Of a stretch of 64,000 nt of DNA, positions 24,983 to 34,648 are shown piece by piece. The stretch covers positions 930,001-994,000 of the forward strand of contig JAQEWB010000001.1 of the NCBI GenBank assembly GCA_027694045.1. Reading direction: 5' to 3'. The position numbers and the translations under genes are program-made. Every line of letters starts with the position of its first letter. Within the stretch, counting starts at the first letter, position 1. The notes below the pieces were generated by a model. That model saw nothing but the letters and a program-made list of their open reading frames with translations, was not told the origin of the DNA and did not search any database. The stretch comes from Bacillaceae bacterium OF18-1A. GTDB taxonomy: Bacteria > Bacillota > Bacilli > Bacillales > Bacillaceae_G.

Positions 24983-25855
24983 TTAATAAATCGATGTACT
25001 ATCTTTCGGTAAAGCTTTCACATGTTTTAAATAGCTTGTCACTCTGTCATCATCACCTTGCGGGTATTGATATTCATAAGCATTAGCAATTTCATTCGCT
25101 ACTTCCCTAAATAAATTACCCATGACAAAGAATGACTCCCATATGTTTTCATATTCTGCATTAGGAAAAGTTCTTTTAAATTGCTCCCACATATCCTTTT
25201 CCATATACTGTTCAAATTGCTTCCCAAACTTTCCTGCATTACCTGTAAAGTCTGTTTTCATACCAATATGCCATTCTAGCATAACGATGAACATATCTCT
25301 TACTGGACCATCAAGCATCCCTTTCACATAAGAAAGCTCTTCTCTCCATAGCCCTTTTGCCACATTCGTACTACACCACCAAAATTCATTACAACAATCC
25401 AAAAACTCTTTTTCTGTAGGCTTTTTTATTAAGTAGTCTTTATCGCTTGCTGGTGGAAATTCAACCATACAATTATCTTTATCCAGAAGCAGTTCACTTA
25501 AACTATCTTGTCCAATGAACTTATTTATTAAATCAAATGGAACGAGCGTTAAATCAATTCGATTTCCATCCATAAACTGCATTAAATACGGAAATTTCCC
25601 GTCTGCGTCCGCAGGAACTAATGACATTTCTTCTGGCATTTGTACAATCATTATTTCTCCAAATCTATGAATCCAATTATGATTAGACGTAAAAGATTGT
25701 ATATCATTTACAACATAGACAATATCATAGTCTTGAAAACAATCTTTTTTCACATTTTGATTTACACGTGATCCATTCATGATGACAGCTCGAATTCTTT
25801 CATCCTCTATTGCTGTATTTATAATTAAATCTAACATTTCTTTTTCAGTTCTCAT
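24983..25855 (-). CDS. aadK: Aminoglycoside 6-adenylyltransferase (ANT(6) family, AadK-like)
   Basis: This 290-residue nucleotidyltransferase would adenylylate streptomycin at the 6-hydroxyl. Visible motifs are the nucleotidyltransferase signature MNGSRVNQ near residue 25 with the DYDIVYVV aspartate pair and RIDLTLVPF, followed by the helical substrate domain (EFWWCSTNVAKGLWREEL). It is a chromosomal copy of the type found throughout Bacillus. Its flanks show no mobile element, so it is an intrinsic gene rather than an acquired cassette. Resistance is not proven. Confidence 0.92.
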   Translation of the reverse strand: MRTEKEMLDLIINTAIEDERIRAVIMNGSRVNQNVKKDCFQDYDIVYVVNDIQSFTSNHNWIHRFGEIMIVQMPEEMSLVPADADGKFPYLMQFMDGNRIDLTLVPFDLINKFIGQDSLSELLLDKDNCMVEFPPASDKDYLIKKPTEKEFLDCCNEFWWCSTNVAKGLWREELSYVKGMLDGPVRDMFIVMLEWHIGMKTDFTGNAGKFGKQFEQYMEKDMWEQFKRTFPNAEYENIWESFFVMGNLFREVANEIANAYEYQYPQGDDDRVTSYLKHVKALPKDSTSIY

Positions 25856-26083
25856 CTATTCCTAACCTCCAATTTATATATAAACTTATATTTTTATGTA
25901 TGTTGGAGGTCCACGAGCTAGCTGTTTCGTACACGAAACATGTTATCATTTTTGAAATTTCTTTTTCATCTCTTTTACCTCCTCACATCACTCTTTTACG
26001 ACTGCCATCCCCTTCAATTTCTCAATGCTTTTCTACCATTCGTTTTTAATTATACAGAAAATTCCGTCTCAAATACCAAAAAT

Positions 26084-26127
26084 AAAGAAGGGACATCTAC
26101 CCCTTACAGAATAGATATCCCTTCTTT
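26084..26127 (-). terminator. Terminator of the SDR gene
   Basis: AAAGAAGGGA-ATCTA and TAGAT-TCCCTTCTTT arms form a hairpin just past the SDR stop. The 228 bases from 25856 to 26083 hold only the upstream region of the adenylyltransferase; no gene is evident. Confidence 0.75.
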
Positions 26128-26145
26128 TAAATATAAATTTAATTC

Positions 26146-26865
26146 CTATGGATTAGTAGACCAAAGCCCAGCAGATTTAATAAATGTACGTTTATTTAAT
26201 TTCAGCTGCGCTACGATAAACTCTGCAATATCTTCCGCTTGCATAACTTTATCAGGATTTCCATCAGTTAACCCTAAATCTACAGCCATATCAGTTGCTA
26301 CTGTACTTGGAGTTAAAGCTGTTACACGAATGTTATGCTTACGAACTTCCATCGCTAACGATTCTGTTAAACCAAGAACACCAAATTTAGAAGCGCTATA
26401 TGCACTTGTTACAGGTGCGCCTTTTTGTCCTGCTGTTGATGAAATGTTAATAATATCACCAGATTGTTGTTCAATCATGCTCGGTAAAGCTGCACGAGTC
26501 GCATAGTATACACCCATTAAGTTTACTTGAATGATTTTTTCCCAATCAGCAACGTCTAGTTCTAAAAACTTACCGAATTTAGAAATACCAGCGTTATTAA
26601 TTAAAATATCGATAGATCCTAAACCATTTTTTAACGTTTCGATCGCAGTTGTTACTTCTTCGTATGAAGAAACATCTGCAGTTGCAATAACAGCTTTTAC
26701 ACCTTCTGCTTCTACTTCTTTGGCTACAGCTTTTAAGTTTTCTTCTGAACGAGCTAAAAGACCTACGTTTACGCCTTCTTTGGCTAATGCAATTGCTACA
26801 GCACGACCAATGCCTCTACCTGCTCCTGTAATTAAAGCATTTTTACCTTGTAATAATTCTGCCAA
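26146..26865 (-). CDS. Short-chain dehydrogenase, 3-oxoacyl-ACP reductase type (YoxD-like)
   Basis: This 239-residue SDR enzyme has the cofactor loop [10 protein letters not shown], the NNAG motif, the catalytic triad Ser (IINISSTAG), Tyr and Lys (YSASK), and the end [10 protein letters not shown] typical of the B. subtilis YoxD group. It is annotated widely as a FabG-like 3-ketoacyl-ACP reductase, but the true substrate is not known. It likely starts at a TTG (26865), 8 bases after AAGGAG; the GTG at 26874 lies inside the binding site. It is a single gene, not in a fatty-acid cluster. Confidence 0.88.
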   Translation of the reverse strand: MAELLQGKNALITGAGRGIGRAVAIALAKEGVNVGLLARSEENLKAVAKEVEAEGVKAVIATADVSSYEEVTTAIETLKNGLGSIDILINNAGISKFGKFLELDVADWEKIIQVNLMGVYYATRAALPSMIEQQSGDIINISSTAGQKGAPVTSAYSASKFGVLGLTESLAMEVRKHNIRVTALTPSTVATDMAVDLGLTDGNPDKVMQAEDIAEFIVAQLKLNKRTFIKSAGLWSTNP

Positions 26866-27064
26866 GTATAACACTCCTTAATCCTCTCAGTTGTTTATTA
26901 TTATATTAAAAGTGTAACTATATTTATGTAAAAAGGCAATGATGCACTTTCATGTGCGTAGGTTACTTATAGGTAACTATGGAAAGTTTTTATTTATAAA
27001 TCTCATGTTTTTTCCATTATTCATGTAAAATAAAAATAAATCCAGCATAGGGGAGTGTATGTGT

Positions 27065-27664
<600 letters not shown>

Positions 27665-27670
<6 letters not shown>

Positions 27671-27699
27671 TGTTAGAAGATAGCCTCCTAACACTATTT
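27665..27699. terminator. Bidirectional terminator
   Basis: A perfect 12-bp stem (AAATAGTGTTAG with CTAACACTATTT) lies between the convergent DUF3139-like and histidine kinase genes, overlapping both stop codons. Confidence 0.85.
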
Positions 27700-28767
27700 C
27701 TCTTCATACTTAGGAATACATACAGTAAATTCAGTACCATTCCCTTCCTCACTCTCGACTTTTATTTCTCCTCTATGAAGATCGAGTACTTTTTTTACGA
27801 TAGCCAAACCTAAGCCACTTCCTCCATAAGCACGATTTCGTGAAGAATCTGCTTTATAAAAACGTTCAAAAATATGTTGTTTCTGTTCTTCTGATATACC
27901 AATTCCCGAATCGCGAATACTTACTTCTACTACTTTCTCATATTCTTGTAACTGGATTGTAATTGTACCGCTACTTGGAGTAAATTTAATACTATTATGA
28001 ATTAAATTAATCCACACTTGACTCATACTTTCTTGATCGGCAGTTATATGCACTTTTTCTAAATCAAGGTCTAATTCAATTTCTTTCTCAGCCCAGAGCG
28101 GTTCACTATTTAATACAATTTGTTTTAACTGTTGGTCTAATCGATAAGTCACTCTTTCTGGTGTATACTCTTCTGACTCTAAAAGAGTTAGTTTCAGTAA
28201 ATTTTGACTTAGTTTAGATAATCTCGTCGTTTCTGTCTCAATAATGGTAAGATAATGCTTTCTTTTTTCCTCAGAAAGATTATCGTCTTGTAGCGCTCTA
28301 GCAAAACCTTTTATAGATGTTAATGGTGACTGTATTTCATGTGAAACATTCGACACAAATTCCTGACGCATTTTCTCCATCGCATTTAGTTCATCTGTCA
28401 TATCATTTATACTTTTTACGAGTACACCAATTTCTCCATCATACTTTTCTTCATTTCGTATTTTTACTGAGAAGTCTCCTTTTGCAATTTTTTGTATCGG
28501 TTCAATAATAGTCCAAATCATTGCCTGTCGTTTTGGCCTCATTAATACTCCGATCAACACCCAAATACAAACAATAAATACAAAGCCGACCATATCACTG
28601 ATTAAAAAAGTAACAAACGGTGATACTTGTATTTCAAGAGCATTCATTACACTCGATGATACATAAAAAGCTATAGACCAAATGATAGTGAGAAAAGAAA
28701 AGAGCGCTATTATCGCTCCCGTTACTTTCAACATCTTCAACTTACTCATTCGTTTTCTTTTTCTCAT
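27694..28767 (-). CDS. Sensor histidine kinase
   Basis: This 357-residue kinase has two membrane helices (about 17-40 and 52-76) with only a very short extracellular loop, then a HAMP-like linker. The phospho-acceptor is His143 in FVSNVSHEIQSPLTS. ATPase motifs are the N box (WINLIHNSIKFT), GIGI and GGSGLGLAIVK. The tiny sensor loop is like intramembrane-sensing kinases that work with ABC exporters. Its start overlaps the response regulator stop in an ATGA. It is the last gene after the ABC transporter and regulator. Confidence 0.92.
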   Translation of the reverse strand: MRKRKRMSKLKMLKVTGAIIALFSFLTIIWSIAFYVSSSVMNALEIQVSPFVTFLISDMVGFVFIVCIWVLIGVLMRPKRQAMIWTIIEPIQKIAKGDFSVKIRNEEKYDGEIGVLVKSINDMTDELNAMEKMRQEFVSNVSHEIQSPLTSIKGFARALQDDNLSEEKRKHYLTIIETETTRLSKLSQNLLKLTLLESEEYTPERVTYRLDQQLKQIVLNSEPLWAEKEIELDLDLEKVHITADQESMSQVWINLIHNSIKFTPSSGTITIQLQEYEKVVEVSIRDSGIGISEEQKQHIFERFYKADSSRNRAYGGSGLGLAIVKKVLDLHRGEIKVESEEGNGTEFTVCIPKYEEK

Positions 28768-29441
28768 TTACTTACCTCTAAGCGATACCCTAAACCTCTT
28801 ATCGTTTTAATACTAAACTTCGACTTCTCTTCTTGAAACTTCTCACGTAACCGATTTATATGGACATCTAGTGTACGTTCATTCCCTTCAAAATCATATC
28901 CCCATACATCTTCAATTAATTGCTCTCTCGAACAAGTTCTTCCCGCTTTAGAACCTAAAGTAAAGAGCAATTCGAATTCTTTTAGCGGCAGTGTAACCGT
29001 TTGTTCTCCTAATGTCACTTCAAATGTTTTACGGTCTAACAGTACATTTCCAACTTGAATTGATTGCGACATTGTAATTTGATAACGTTTCAATAACGCC
29101 TTAACCCTCACTACTAGTTCTAGCGAATCAAATGGTTTTACAAGATAATCATCCGTACCAAGATGAAACCCTTTTACTTTTTGTGATGTTTCCCCTTTAG
29201 CAGTTAGCATCAAAATAGGGATATCATAGTATTTTCTTAATTCAAAACATACATCAAATCCATCCATATTTGGCATCATGATATCAAGAATAACCATATC
29301 AACTTTCACTTCATCTATTTTTTGAAGAGCATCTACTCCATCAACTGCCTCATATGTTTGAAAACCTTCGCGCTCTAAAAAAACAGAAACAAGTTCCCTA
29401 ATATGCGGATCGTCATCTACTATTAAAATTTTAGGTATCAA
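28764..29441 (-). CDS. OmpR-family response regulator
   Basis: This 225-residue regulator has a receiver domain (acidic pocket DDD at 9-11, phospho-acceptor Asp53 in VILDIMMP, TAKGE, Lys in LVKPF) and a C-terminal winged helix (RTLDVHINRLREKF). It pairs with the adjacent kinase. The frame is open to 29519, but AAAGGG is best spaced to the TTG at 29441, giving MIPKILIVDDD. The ATG three codons earlier is too close to that site. A bcr-type hairpin separates it from the ABC gene upstream. Confidence 0.9.
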   Translation of the reverse strand: MIPKILIVDDDPHIRELVSVFLEREGFQTYEAVDGVDALQKIDEVKVDMVILDIMMPNMDGFDVCFELRKYYDIPILMLTAKGETSQKVKGFHLGTDDYLVKPFDSLELVVRVKALLKRYQITMSQSIQVGNVLLDRKTFEVTLGEQTVTLPLKEFELLFTLGSKAGRTCSREQLIEDVWGYDFEGNERTLDVHINRLREKFQEEKSKFSIKTIRGLGYRLEVSK

Positions 29442-29492
29442 AGAAACCATTCCCTTTCTATTTAGAATCCCGTATATGAGTCTATGAAACAG

Positions 29493-29533
29493 AATAATCA
29501 GCGGAGTAAAATCCCCCACTGATTATTCATTTT
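29493..29533. repeat. Partial bcr1-like repeat (terminal hairpin only)
   Basis: ATAATCAGCGG and CCCCCACTGATTAT arms, followed by CATTTTAT, match the end hairpin of the larger repeat at 35.7 kb. It stands between the ABC gene and the response regulator and may act as a terminator or processing site. Confidence 0.5.
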
Positions 29534-31292
29534 ATAAAGCGCCCTCTTTAATTTTTAATTGTTGTGTTGCGAATTCACGGTACATGTCATGTGTACGTAA
29601 CAATTCATCATGTGTACCACTTCCTGTAAGGTTGCCTTTTTCAATAAAGATAATTTTATCTGCATCTACAACAGTAGAAAGTCTATGTGCAATCACTAAT
29701 GTTGTTCGGCCTTTCATTAAGTTATTTAACGCTTTTTGAACGACAGACTCAGATTTACTATCTAAGCTCGAAGTCGCCTCATCGAGCATAAGAATTTGCG
29801 GATTTCGCAGTAACGCTCGGGCAATAGCAATTCGCTGTCTTTGTCCTCCCGAAAGCTTCACGCCACGCTCTCCAACTTCTGTTGCATAACCATTTGGTAA
29901 ATCATGAATAAATGCATCAACATATGCCATCGCTGCTACTTTTTCAATTTCTTCATCTGTCACTTCGCCCTCAACACCGTAACAAATATTATCACGAATC
30001 GTTCCATCAATTAACGGACTGTCTTGTGATACATAACCGATTTGACGTCGCCACGACTGTAATGAATAGCTCGTAATTGATTCTTTTCCTAATTTAATAG
30101 TACCACTCGTTGGCTCATAAAAACGTTCTAATAATGAGAATAACGTTGTTTTCCCGCTACCGCTTGGTCCTACAATTGCTGTTACTTTTCCAGATTCAAT
30201 TGTGAAATCAATGTTTTTTAAGACTTGCTCTTCCTCGTTATACTCGAAATATACATTTTCAAGAACGATCGGCTGTTTAGCATGTGTAACTTCCACACCA
30301 GTTTCATGGTCTTCTACTTCATATTCTAAAATCGTATTAATTCTTTCCGTTGCACCAATTGCCTTTTGGAATTGAGTAAAGAACATAGATAACTGGCTCA
30401 TTGGCATTATGATTTGAACTAAATATAAAATGAACGCTACAAGTTCCCCTGTTGTTAATGCACCGCTAGAAACTCGCATTCCACCATATCCTACAATAAT
30501 AACAAGTAAGGCCATTAAAACAAACGACATAACTGGTGAAATTAACGCTTGCACTTTTCCCTCTTTCAAACCAAATTGTAATAACTTTTGTATACCTGTA
30601 TTACCTGTTTCATATTCTCTTTTTTCTGTATTTGAAGATTTCACTAGACGAATTTCTGATAATACTTGTGTTAACACACTTGTAAAAGATGCTGTTTCAT
30701 CTTGGAGCGCCTTTGAAATTTTATACATTTTTCTTCCAAGTGGAACTAAAATTAATACAGACAGCGGAATAACCGTTAAAAGTAAAGCTGTCATTTTCCA
30801 ATCTAAAACAAACAATACAATTAACGACCCAACAATTGAAATACCACCTGTTAATAAGTTTGACAAATGCTCAGAAATTAACGTTTTCACAACACCTGTA
30901 TCATTCGTCATACGGCTAATGGTATCACCTGTTCTATTTTGATCGTAATAAGATACCGGTAAGATAAGCACTTTTTTCCATAAACGCTCTCTCAATCCCG
31001 CAACAATCTTCTGTCCAATATAGTTCAGTAAATAAATAGATAATCCCGCAGCAATAGTTTGCATAATAAAGAAGGCAACTAATCCAACAATTTGTCCTGT
31101 ACTAATTGAAGAAAGCGAAAAATTATCTACTAATCCTTTTGTTAACATCGGAATAAATAAACTCGCCCCTGTAGAAAGCAAGCTCATTAATAACGCAAAA
31201 ATAAGAATGCCTTTCGGAGGATTTGTATCTTGAATAAGGCGTAAAAACTGCCTCCAATTCCCTTTCTTCTTTTCTGTATTTTTAACTTCCAT
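29532..31292 (-). CDS. ABC multidrug exporter half-transporter (BmrA-like)
   Basis: This protein of about 586 residues joins six membrane helices (about 30-310) to an ATP-binding domain. Motifs are Walker [10 protein letters not shown], the Q-loop YVSQDSPL, signature LSGGQRQR, Walker [13 protein letters not shown] and the H-loop IAHRLST. It would work as a homodimer exporting hydrophobic drugs or lipids. GAGGAG fits the ATG at 31292 best; 31298 is also open. Directly upstream are direct repeats suited to the linked OmpR-type regulator, so the gene is likely under its control. Confidence 0.92.
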   Translation of the reverse strand: MEVKNTEKKKGNWRQFLRLIQDTNPPKGILIFALLMSLLSTGASLFIPMLTKGLVDNFSLSSISTGQIVGLVAFFIMQTIAAGLSIYLLNYIGQKIVAGLRERLWKKVLILPVSYYDQNRTGDTISRMTNDTGVVKTLISEHLSNLLTGGISIVGSLIVLFVLDWKMTALLLTVIPLSVLILVPLGRKMYKISKALQDETASFTSVLTQVLSEIRLVKSSNTEKREYETGNTGIQKLLQFGLKEGKVQALISPVMSFVLMALLVIIVGYGGMRVSSGALTTGELVAFILYLVQIIMPMSQLSMFFTQFQKAIGATERINTILEYEVEDHETGVEVTHAKQPIVLENVYFEYNEEEQVLKNIDFTIESGKVTAIVGPSGSGKTTLFSLLERFYEPTSGTIKLGKESITSYSLQSWRRQIGYVSQDSPLIDGTIRDNICYGVEGEVTDEEIEKVAAMAYVDAFIHDLPNGYATEVGERGVKLSGGQRQRIAIARALLRNPQILMLDEATSSLDSKSESVVQKALNNLMKGRTTLVIAHRLSTVVDADKIIFIEKGNLTGSGTHDELLRTHDMYREFATQQLKIKEGAL

Positions 31293-31353
31293 TATCATTC
31301 ATCTCCTCGTTTTCAACCAAACTTTAATTTCTGAAAATAGAATACGATATAAA

Positions 31354-31370
31354 TGTAAACTGAATGTAAA
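31354..31370. promoter_or_regulatory. OmpR/WalR-type direct repeat upstream of the ABC exporter
   Basis: TGTAAACTGAATGTAAA consists of two TGTAAA half sites 11 bp apart, one helical turn. It lies 62 bp before the ABC gene. This is the usual geometry for a dimer of an OmpR-family regulator. A TAATTTCTGAAAATA sequence at 31325-31339 also resembles a CodY site with three mismatches. Confidence 0.5.
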
Positions 31371-31559
31371 CACACTTTTTTTATTTTTACAAAATATACA
31401 TATAAACTCACCTTTACAACAGGTGTAAACATCTGATATTATTACCTGGTACTTATCAATCTATGTAAATGGTTGACTACACATAGATTATATATAACAA
31501 CTTTCAACAATTTTAAAACTCTAGATAAGCCTCCAATTATTTTGAAAGGAGTATCCTTT

Positions 31560-32324
31560 TTGCAAACAAATAAACACTCCGAAAAGGAAACAATCATTTT
31601 TATTCATGGATTAGTTGGAAACCGTCGTGCTTTCAAAAAAGAGCATAAACGATTTTCTTCATCTTATAACATTATAACGTATGACTTATTAGGTCACGGC
31701 GATGATAAAGGCGAAGCTATCGAATTTTCATTACAGCGTCTCGTGGATCAATTATTAAGCTTATATGAAAAAGAAGGTATTAAAGAGGCACATATTTGCG
31801 CTTTAAGCTACGGCTGCTATATCTCTACGACATTTGCACAAATGCATCCGGAAAAAGTATTAAGTATTTGTCATATCGGTGGGCATTACAATAACCCTTC
31901 TCGCTTATATAATGTTTTCCAGAAATTCTGGGAAAAACGCGGTGATGAATATTCATCTTGGCTTTCTCAATATGCAAATACTATTTTCCCAAGTGGAATA
32001 TTAAAGGCGAATCCATTCGCTATAATTTCGAGAAATATTTATTATCGTTTCGGATTACAATTACACTCTTCCATTATTGCGGAATCATTACGACATCGCT
32101 TAGAATTCGACTTGAAATCAAAATTAAAAGCTCTTCCCCATCCTATATTATGGGTGATGGGCGAACATGACCATCTTTATAAGTCTTGTCTCTTTGATTT
32201 AAAGTCTATTCTCCCAAACGTTTTATATAAAGAAATTCCATTAGCAGGTCACGCAGCAAACTTATTCCGCCCAAACTATTTTCATGATTTATATGCTAAT
32301 TTTTTGCATGGAAAATTAAAATAG
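31560..32324 (+). CDS. Alpha/beta hydrolase
   Basis: This 254-residue enzyme has the fold signature FIHGLVGNRRAF near the N-terminus (oxyanion strand HG), a nucleophile elbow ALSYGCYIS (S-x-G type), Asp in VMGEHDHLY and a catalytic His in PLAGHAANLFRP. The substrate is unknown. The frame is open from 31473, but AAAGGAG is 8 to 9 bases before a TTG at 31560 and the fold starts there, so I take the TTG. It is a single gene with a terminator. Confidence 0.88.
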   Translation: MQTNKHSEKETIIFIHGLVGNRRAFKKEHKRFSSSYNIITYDLLGHGDDKGEAIEFSLQRLVDQLLSLYEKEGIKEAHICALSYGCYISTTFAQMHPEKVLSICHIGGHYNNPSRLYNVFQKFWEKRGDEYSSWLSQYANTIFPSGILKANPFAIISRNIYYRFGLQLHSSIIAESLRHRLEFDLKSKLKALPHPILWVMGEHDHLYKSCLFDLKSILPNVLYKEIPLAGHAANLFRPNYFHDLYANFLHGKLK

Positions 32325-32349
32325 CTACTATAAGTTTATATAACTATGA

Positions 32350-32384
32350 AAAAGGCTTTCCAAGTTTCCCTGGAAAGCCTTTTA
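32350..32384. terminator. Bidirectional terminator
   Basis: AAAAGGCTTTCCA and TGGAAAGCCTTTT form a 13-bp stem between the convergent hydrolase and entFM genes. Confidence 0.9.
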
Positions 32385-32415
32385 TCTATCCGAAAAGTAT
32401 ATAAACTACTTTTTC

Positions 32416-33687
32416 TTAGTATGCTTTTGTGTAACCTAATAGGTGCTTGCTCCAGTAAGAGTTGCTTACAGAACTAATACGTACACCAGTTGCATCAGTT
32501 TCTGCACTGATGAACTGTCCGTTACCTAAGTAAACGCCCATGTGAGAAGGACCTGATTTATAAGTATTTTGGAAGTATACTAAATCACCTGGTTGTGGAT
32601 TGCTAGTTTTTGTTTTAGAGCTCCAGTATCCAGCAACTGTTTGACGAGCGCCTTTATGACCAGTTTGATTTAATACGTAGTGAATGAATCCACTGCAGTC
32701 AAAACCAGCAGGTGTTGTACCAGCAGTTCTGTATGGCGAACCATTTAAAGATCTAGCGAATCCAGCAATTGAAGATGTATCTCCACCTGTTGGCGCTGTT
32801 GGTTTTTGTACTTGGTTAGAACCTTGGTTACCACCAGTAACTACATTGTTCACTCCACCTTTTACAAACTTAACAAAGTCTGCACTTACGTAACCTGTGC
32901 GGCCGTTATGATTAATTTTGTACCAACCATTTTCAGCGCCAGTAACGTTTAATACTGTACCATTTGTTACTCCACCGATTACAGCGTTATATGTAGCTGG
33001 GCCTGTACGTACTTTTAAAGCACCAGTGTTAACAACATAAGAACCACCAGTTTGAACTGTAGTAGTATTGTTGTTGTTTGTAGTTGGTTGTTGTGTCTCG
33101 TTAGATACAGCAGAACCACCTTTTGTTACGAAGTCTTTGCTTACGTATCCAGTTCCACCATTGAAGTTGATTTTAAACCAATCTTGTACTTCACCTACAA
33201 CTTGTACTGTTTTACCTTTATTCACAGAACCTAATACTGTATGAGATGTACTTGGGCCTGTACGTACGTTAAGTGAAGAAACGTTTACTGTGTAAGTACC
33301 TGTTCCTTGTTGAACAGTCGTTCCTTTTTTGCCACCAGTCGTTACGAAGTCACCACTTACATAACCAGTTTGACCATTTACATTTACTTTGAACCAACCG
33401 TTTTCTTGTCCAATAACTTGTAGTACTTGACCTTCTTTTACTTTAGAAATAACGTCATGTCCTGTACCAGCACCTGAACGAACATTTAATACATCAGCAG
33501 TTACTGTGTATTTTAGTTCAGAAGTTGTTTCTACAGTTTTTGTTTCAGTTACAGTTGTTTGAGTTTGAGTTTGTCCATTAATTTCTTTTAGCGCTTCGTT
33601 TGAAACTTGTGCATGAGCAGAATCCATACCTGGAACTGCAACGCCTGCTACAGAAGCTGCTGCTAAACCTGCAATTACTTTTTTCAT
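32416..33687 (-). CDS. entFM: Cell-wall peptidase EntFM (CwpFM), SH3 and NlpC/P60 domains
   Basis: This 423-residue secreted protein has a signal peptide ending AHA (cleavage after 26) and three bacterial SH3 domains (about 58-117, 131-190, 215-275), each with LNVRSGxGT or similar and GYVSxDFV. The C-terminal NlpC/P60 domain (about 303-423) has catalytic Cys331 (GFDCSGF) and His382 (SHMGVYL). It is the B. cereus group protein once called enterotoxin FM, now regarded as a D,L-endopeptidase affecting adhesion and cell shape. It is a single gene with a long upstream region. Confidence 0.95.
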   Translation of the reverse strand: MKKVIAGLAAASVAGVAVPGMDSAHAQVSNEALKEINGQTQTQTTVTETKTVETTSELKYTVTADVLNVRSGAGTGHDVISKVKEGQVLQVIGQENGWFKVNVNGQTGYVSGDFVTTGGKKGTTVQQGTGTYTVNVSSLNVRTGPSTSHTVLGSVNKGKTVQVVGEVQDWFKINFNGGTGYVSKDFVTKGGSAVSNETQQPTTNNNNTTTVQTGGSYVVNTGALKVRTGPATYNAVIGGVTNGTVLNVTGAENGWYKINHNGRTGYVSADFVKFVKGGVNNVVTGGNQGSNQVQKPTAPTGGDTSSIAGFARSLNGSPYRTAGTTPAGFDCSGFIHYVLNQTGHKGARQTVAGYWSSKTKTSNPQPGDLVYFQNTYKSGPSHMGVYLGNGQFISAETDATGVRISSVSNSYWSKHLLGYTKAY

Positions 33688-33846
33688 AAGTTGTCTTTAC
33701 TTCCTTTCCCTACTATCCTCTTAAAAAAACTTATAAACTTAATACTTTACAATATTATCAAAGTAAAATATTCATCAAGTTCCATTTTTTTACAAGAGTT
33801 TTATTTTTCACACGTAGTTTAGTTTAATAGAGTGAGGTGAAATCCG

Positions 33847-33863
33847 TGTGAACTTCATGTGAA
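33847..33863. promoter_or_regulatory. WalR-like direct repeat upstream of entFM
   Basis: TGTGAACTTCATGTGAA has two TGTGAA half sites 11 bp apart, about 160 bp before entFM. WalR sites are TGTWAH-N5-TGTWAH, so each half has one mismatch. The remainder of 33688-34370 shows AT-rich sequence with no gene that I can support. Confidence 0.3.
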
Positions 33864-34375
33864 CTTTACCATTAAACATAGTGTTTTGGCAACGTTTTTT
33901 TCGAATTCCTTATAGATCACAATAAAATTCGACACATTATTCATTATTTCAATATAAAATAAACAATCTCTATCCACTATAAGAAACTCTATTAAGCAAA
34001 CACAAAAGAAACTATATGTTTCCTTATAAAATTGATCCGCTGAAGTATACTCTCATCATGACAAAAATCACTTAAGTTATCGATAATATAATATTTTTAG
34101 AAAGTTAATTTCCAATACCACCTATGACCTTGAAATAATTTGACGATTTGTAAGATTTAATCTATACACACGCACTCTACTGCAACGAAAAAACATACTT
34201 CATTAACTATTTTTTACTAACTATGGAAATTATAAAATATTTTCGTTATCATTTATATAATCACATAATACGAAACTTTTATCAGCAATGAAATGCATAA
34301 TGTAGCTTTTGCGGGCAATCACTCTCTCCCTATTCAGATAAGAGTTTTACTAGCAGAAAACAAGGAGGTTTATTT

Positions 34376-34546
34376 ATGAAAAACATAATAGACGATCACG
34401 TAAACAAAAATATAGAATTATACTACGCTTCTATTCAACTATTCTCATTTATAACTTTGCAAAAAGTACCAGCTATTGAAACATATAAAAATGAACTGAA
34501 AAGTCAGATTAAAAACATTCAGCAAAGTAATCCTTACAACTTATAA
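34376..34546 (+). CDS. Small hypothetical protein (56 aa)
   Basis: The ATG is 7 bases after a perfect AAGGAGG. The protein starts MKNIIDDHVNKNIELYY, continues helical with ASIQLFSFITLQKV, and ends KNIQQSNPYNL. No signal peptide or known family is seen. The stop codon lies in the edge of a truncated bcr1-like repeat, so the C-terminus may have been altered by insertion of that element. The strong ribosome binding site and following terminator argue for a real gene. Confidence 0.6.
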   Translation: MKNIIDDHVNKNIELYYASIQLFSFITLQKVPAIETYKNELKSQIKNIQQSNPYNL

Positions 34547-34585
34547 AGTGAAACTTTAGTTCTTACTGTCCGGCAAATAGCAAAA
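34541..34585 (-). repeat. Truncated bcr1-like repeat
   Basis: Read on the minus strand it gives CTATTTGCCGGACAG, then AACTAAAGTTTCACTTTAT. These are the two ends of the full-length repeat at 35.7 kb joined with the middle missing. Confidence 0.6.
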
Positions 34586-34589
34586 TAAA

Positions 34590-34634
34590 AAGGTAGTTTG
34601 TCGTTACCTAGCATAAGTAACAGCAAACTACCTT
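34590..34634. terminator. Bidirectional terminator
   Basis: AAAGGTAGTTTG and CAAACTACCTTT arms, with further GTTAC/GTAAC pairing, lie between the convergent small ORF and carboxypeptidase gene. Confidence 0.85.
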
Positions 34635-34648
34635 TCTTATCATTTCAC

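Noticed and set aside
24983..25855. Adenylyltransferase gene as an acquired resistance cassette
   Set aside because: There is no transposase, integrase or inverted repeat nearby, and the base composition is like that of its neighbours.
25940..26506. A 188-codon plus-strand ORF
   Set aside because: It is antisense to the SDR gene for most of its length, has no ribosome binding site, and its reading is the shadow of the well-supported SDR frame.
30430..30942. A 170-codon plus-strand ORF
   Set aside because: It is antisense to the membrane domain of the ABC exporter and has no start signal.
32416..33687. EntFM as a true enterotoxin
   Set aside because: Its domains are SH3 plus NlpC/P60 with an intact Cys-His site, which fits a wall peptidase rather than a pore-forming toxin.
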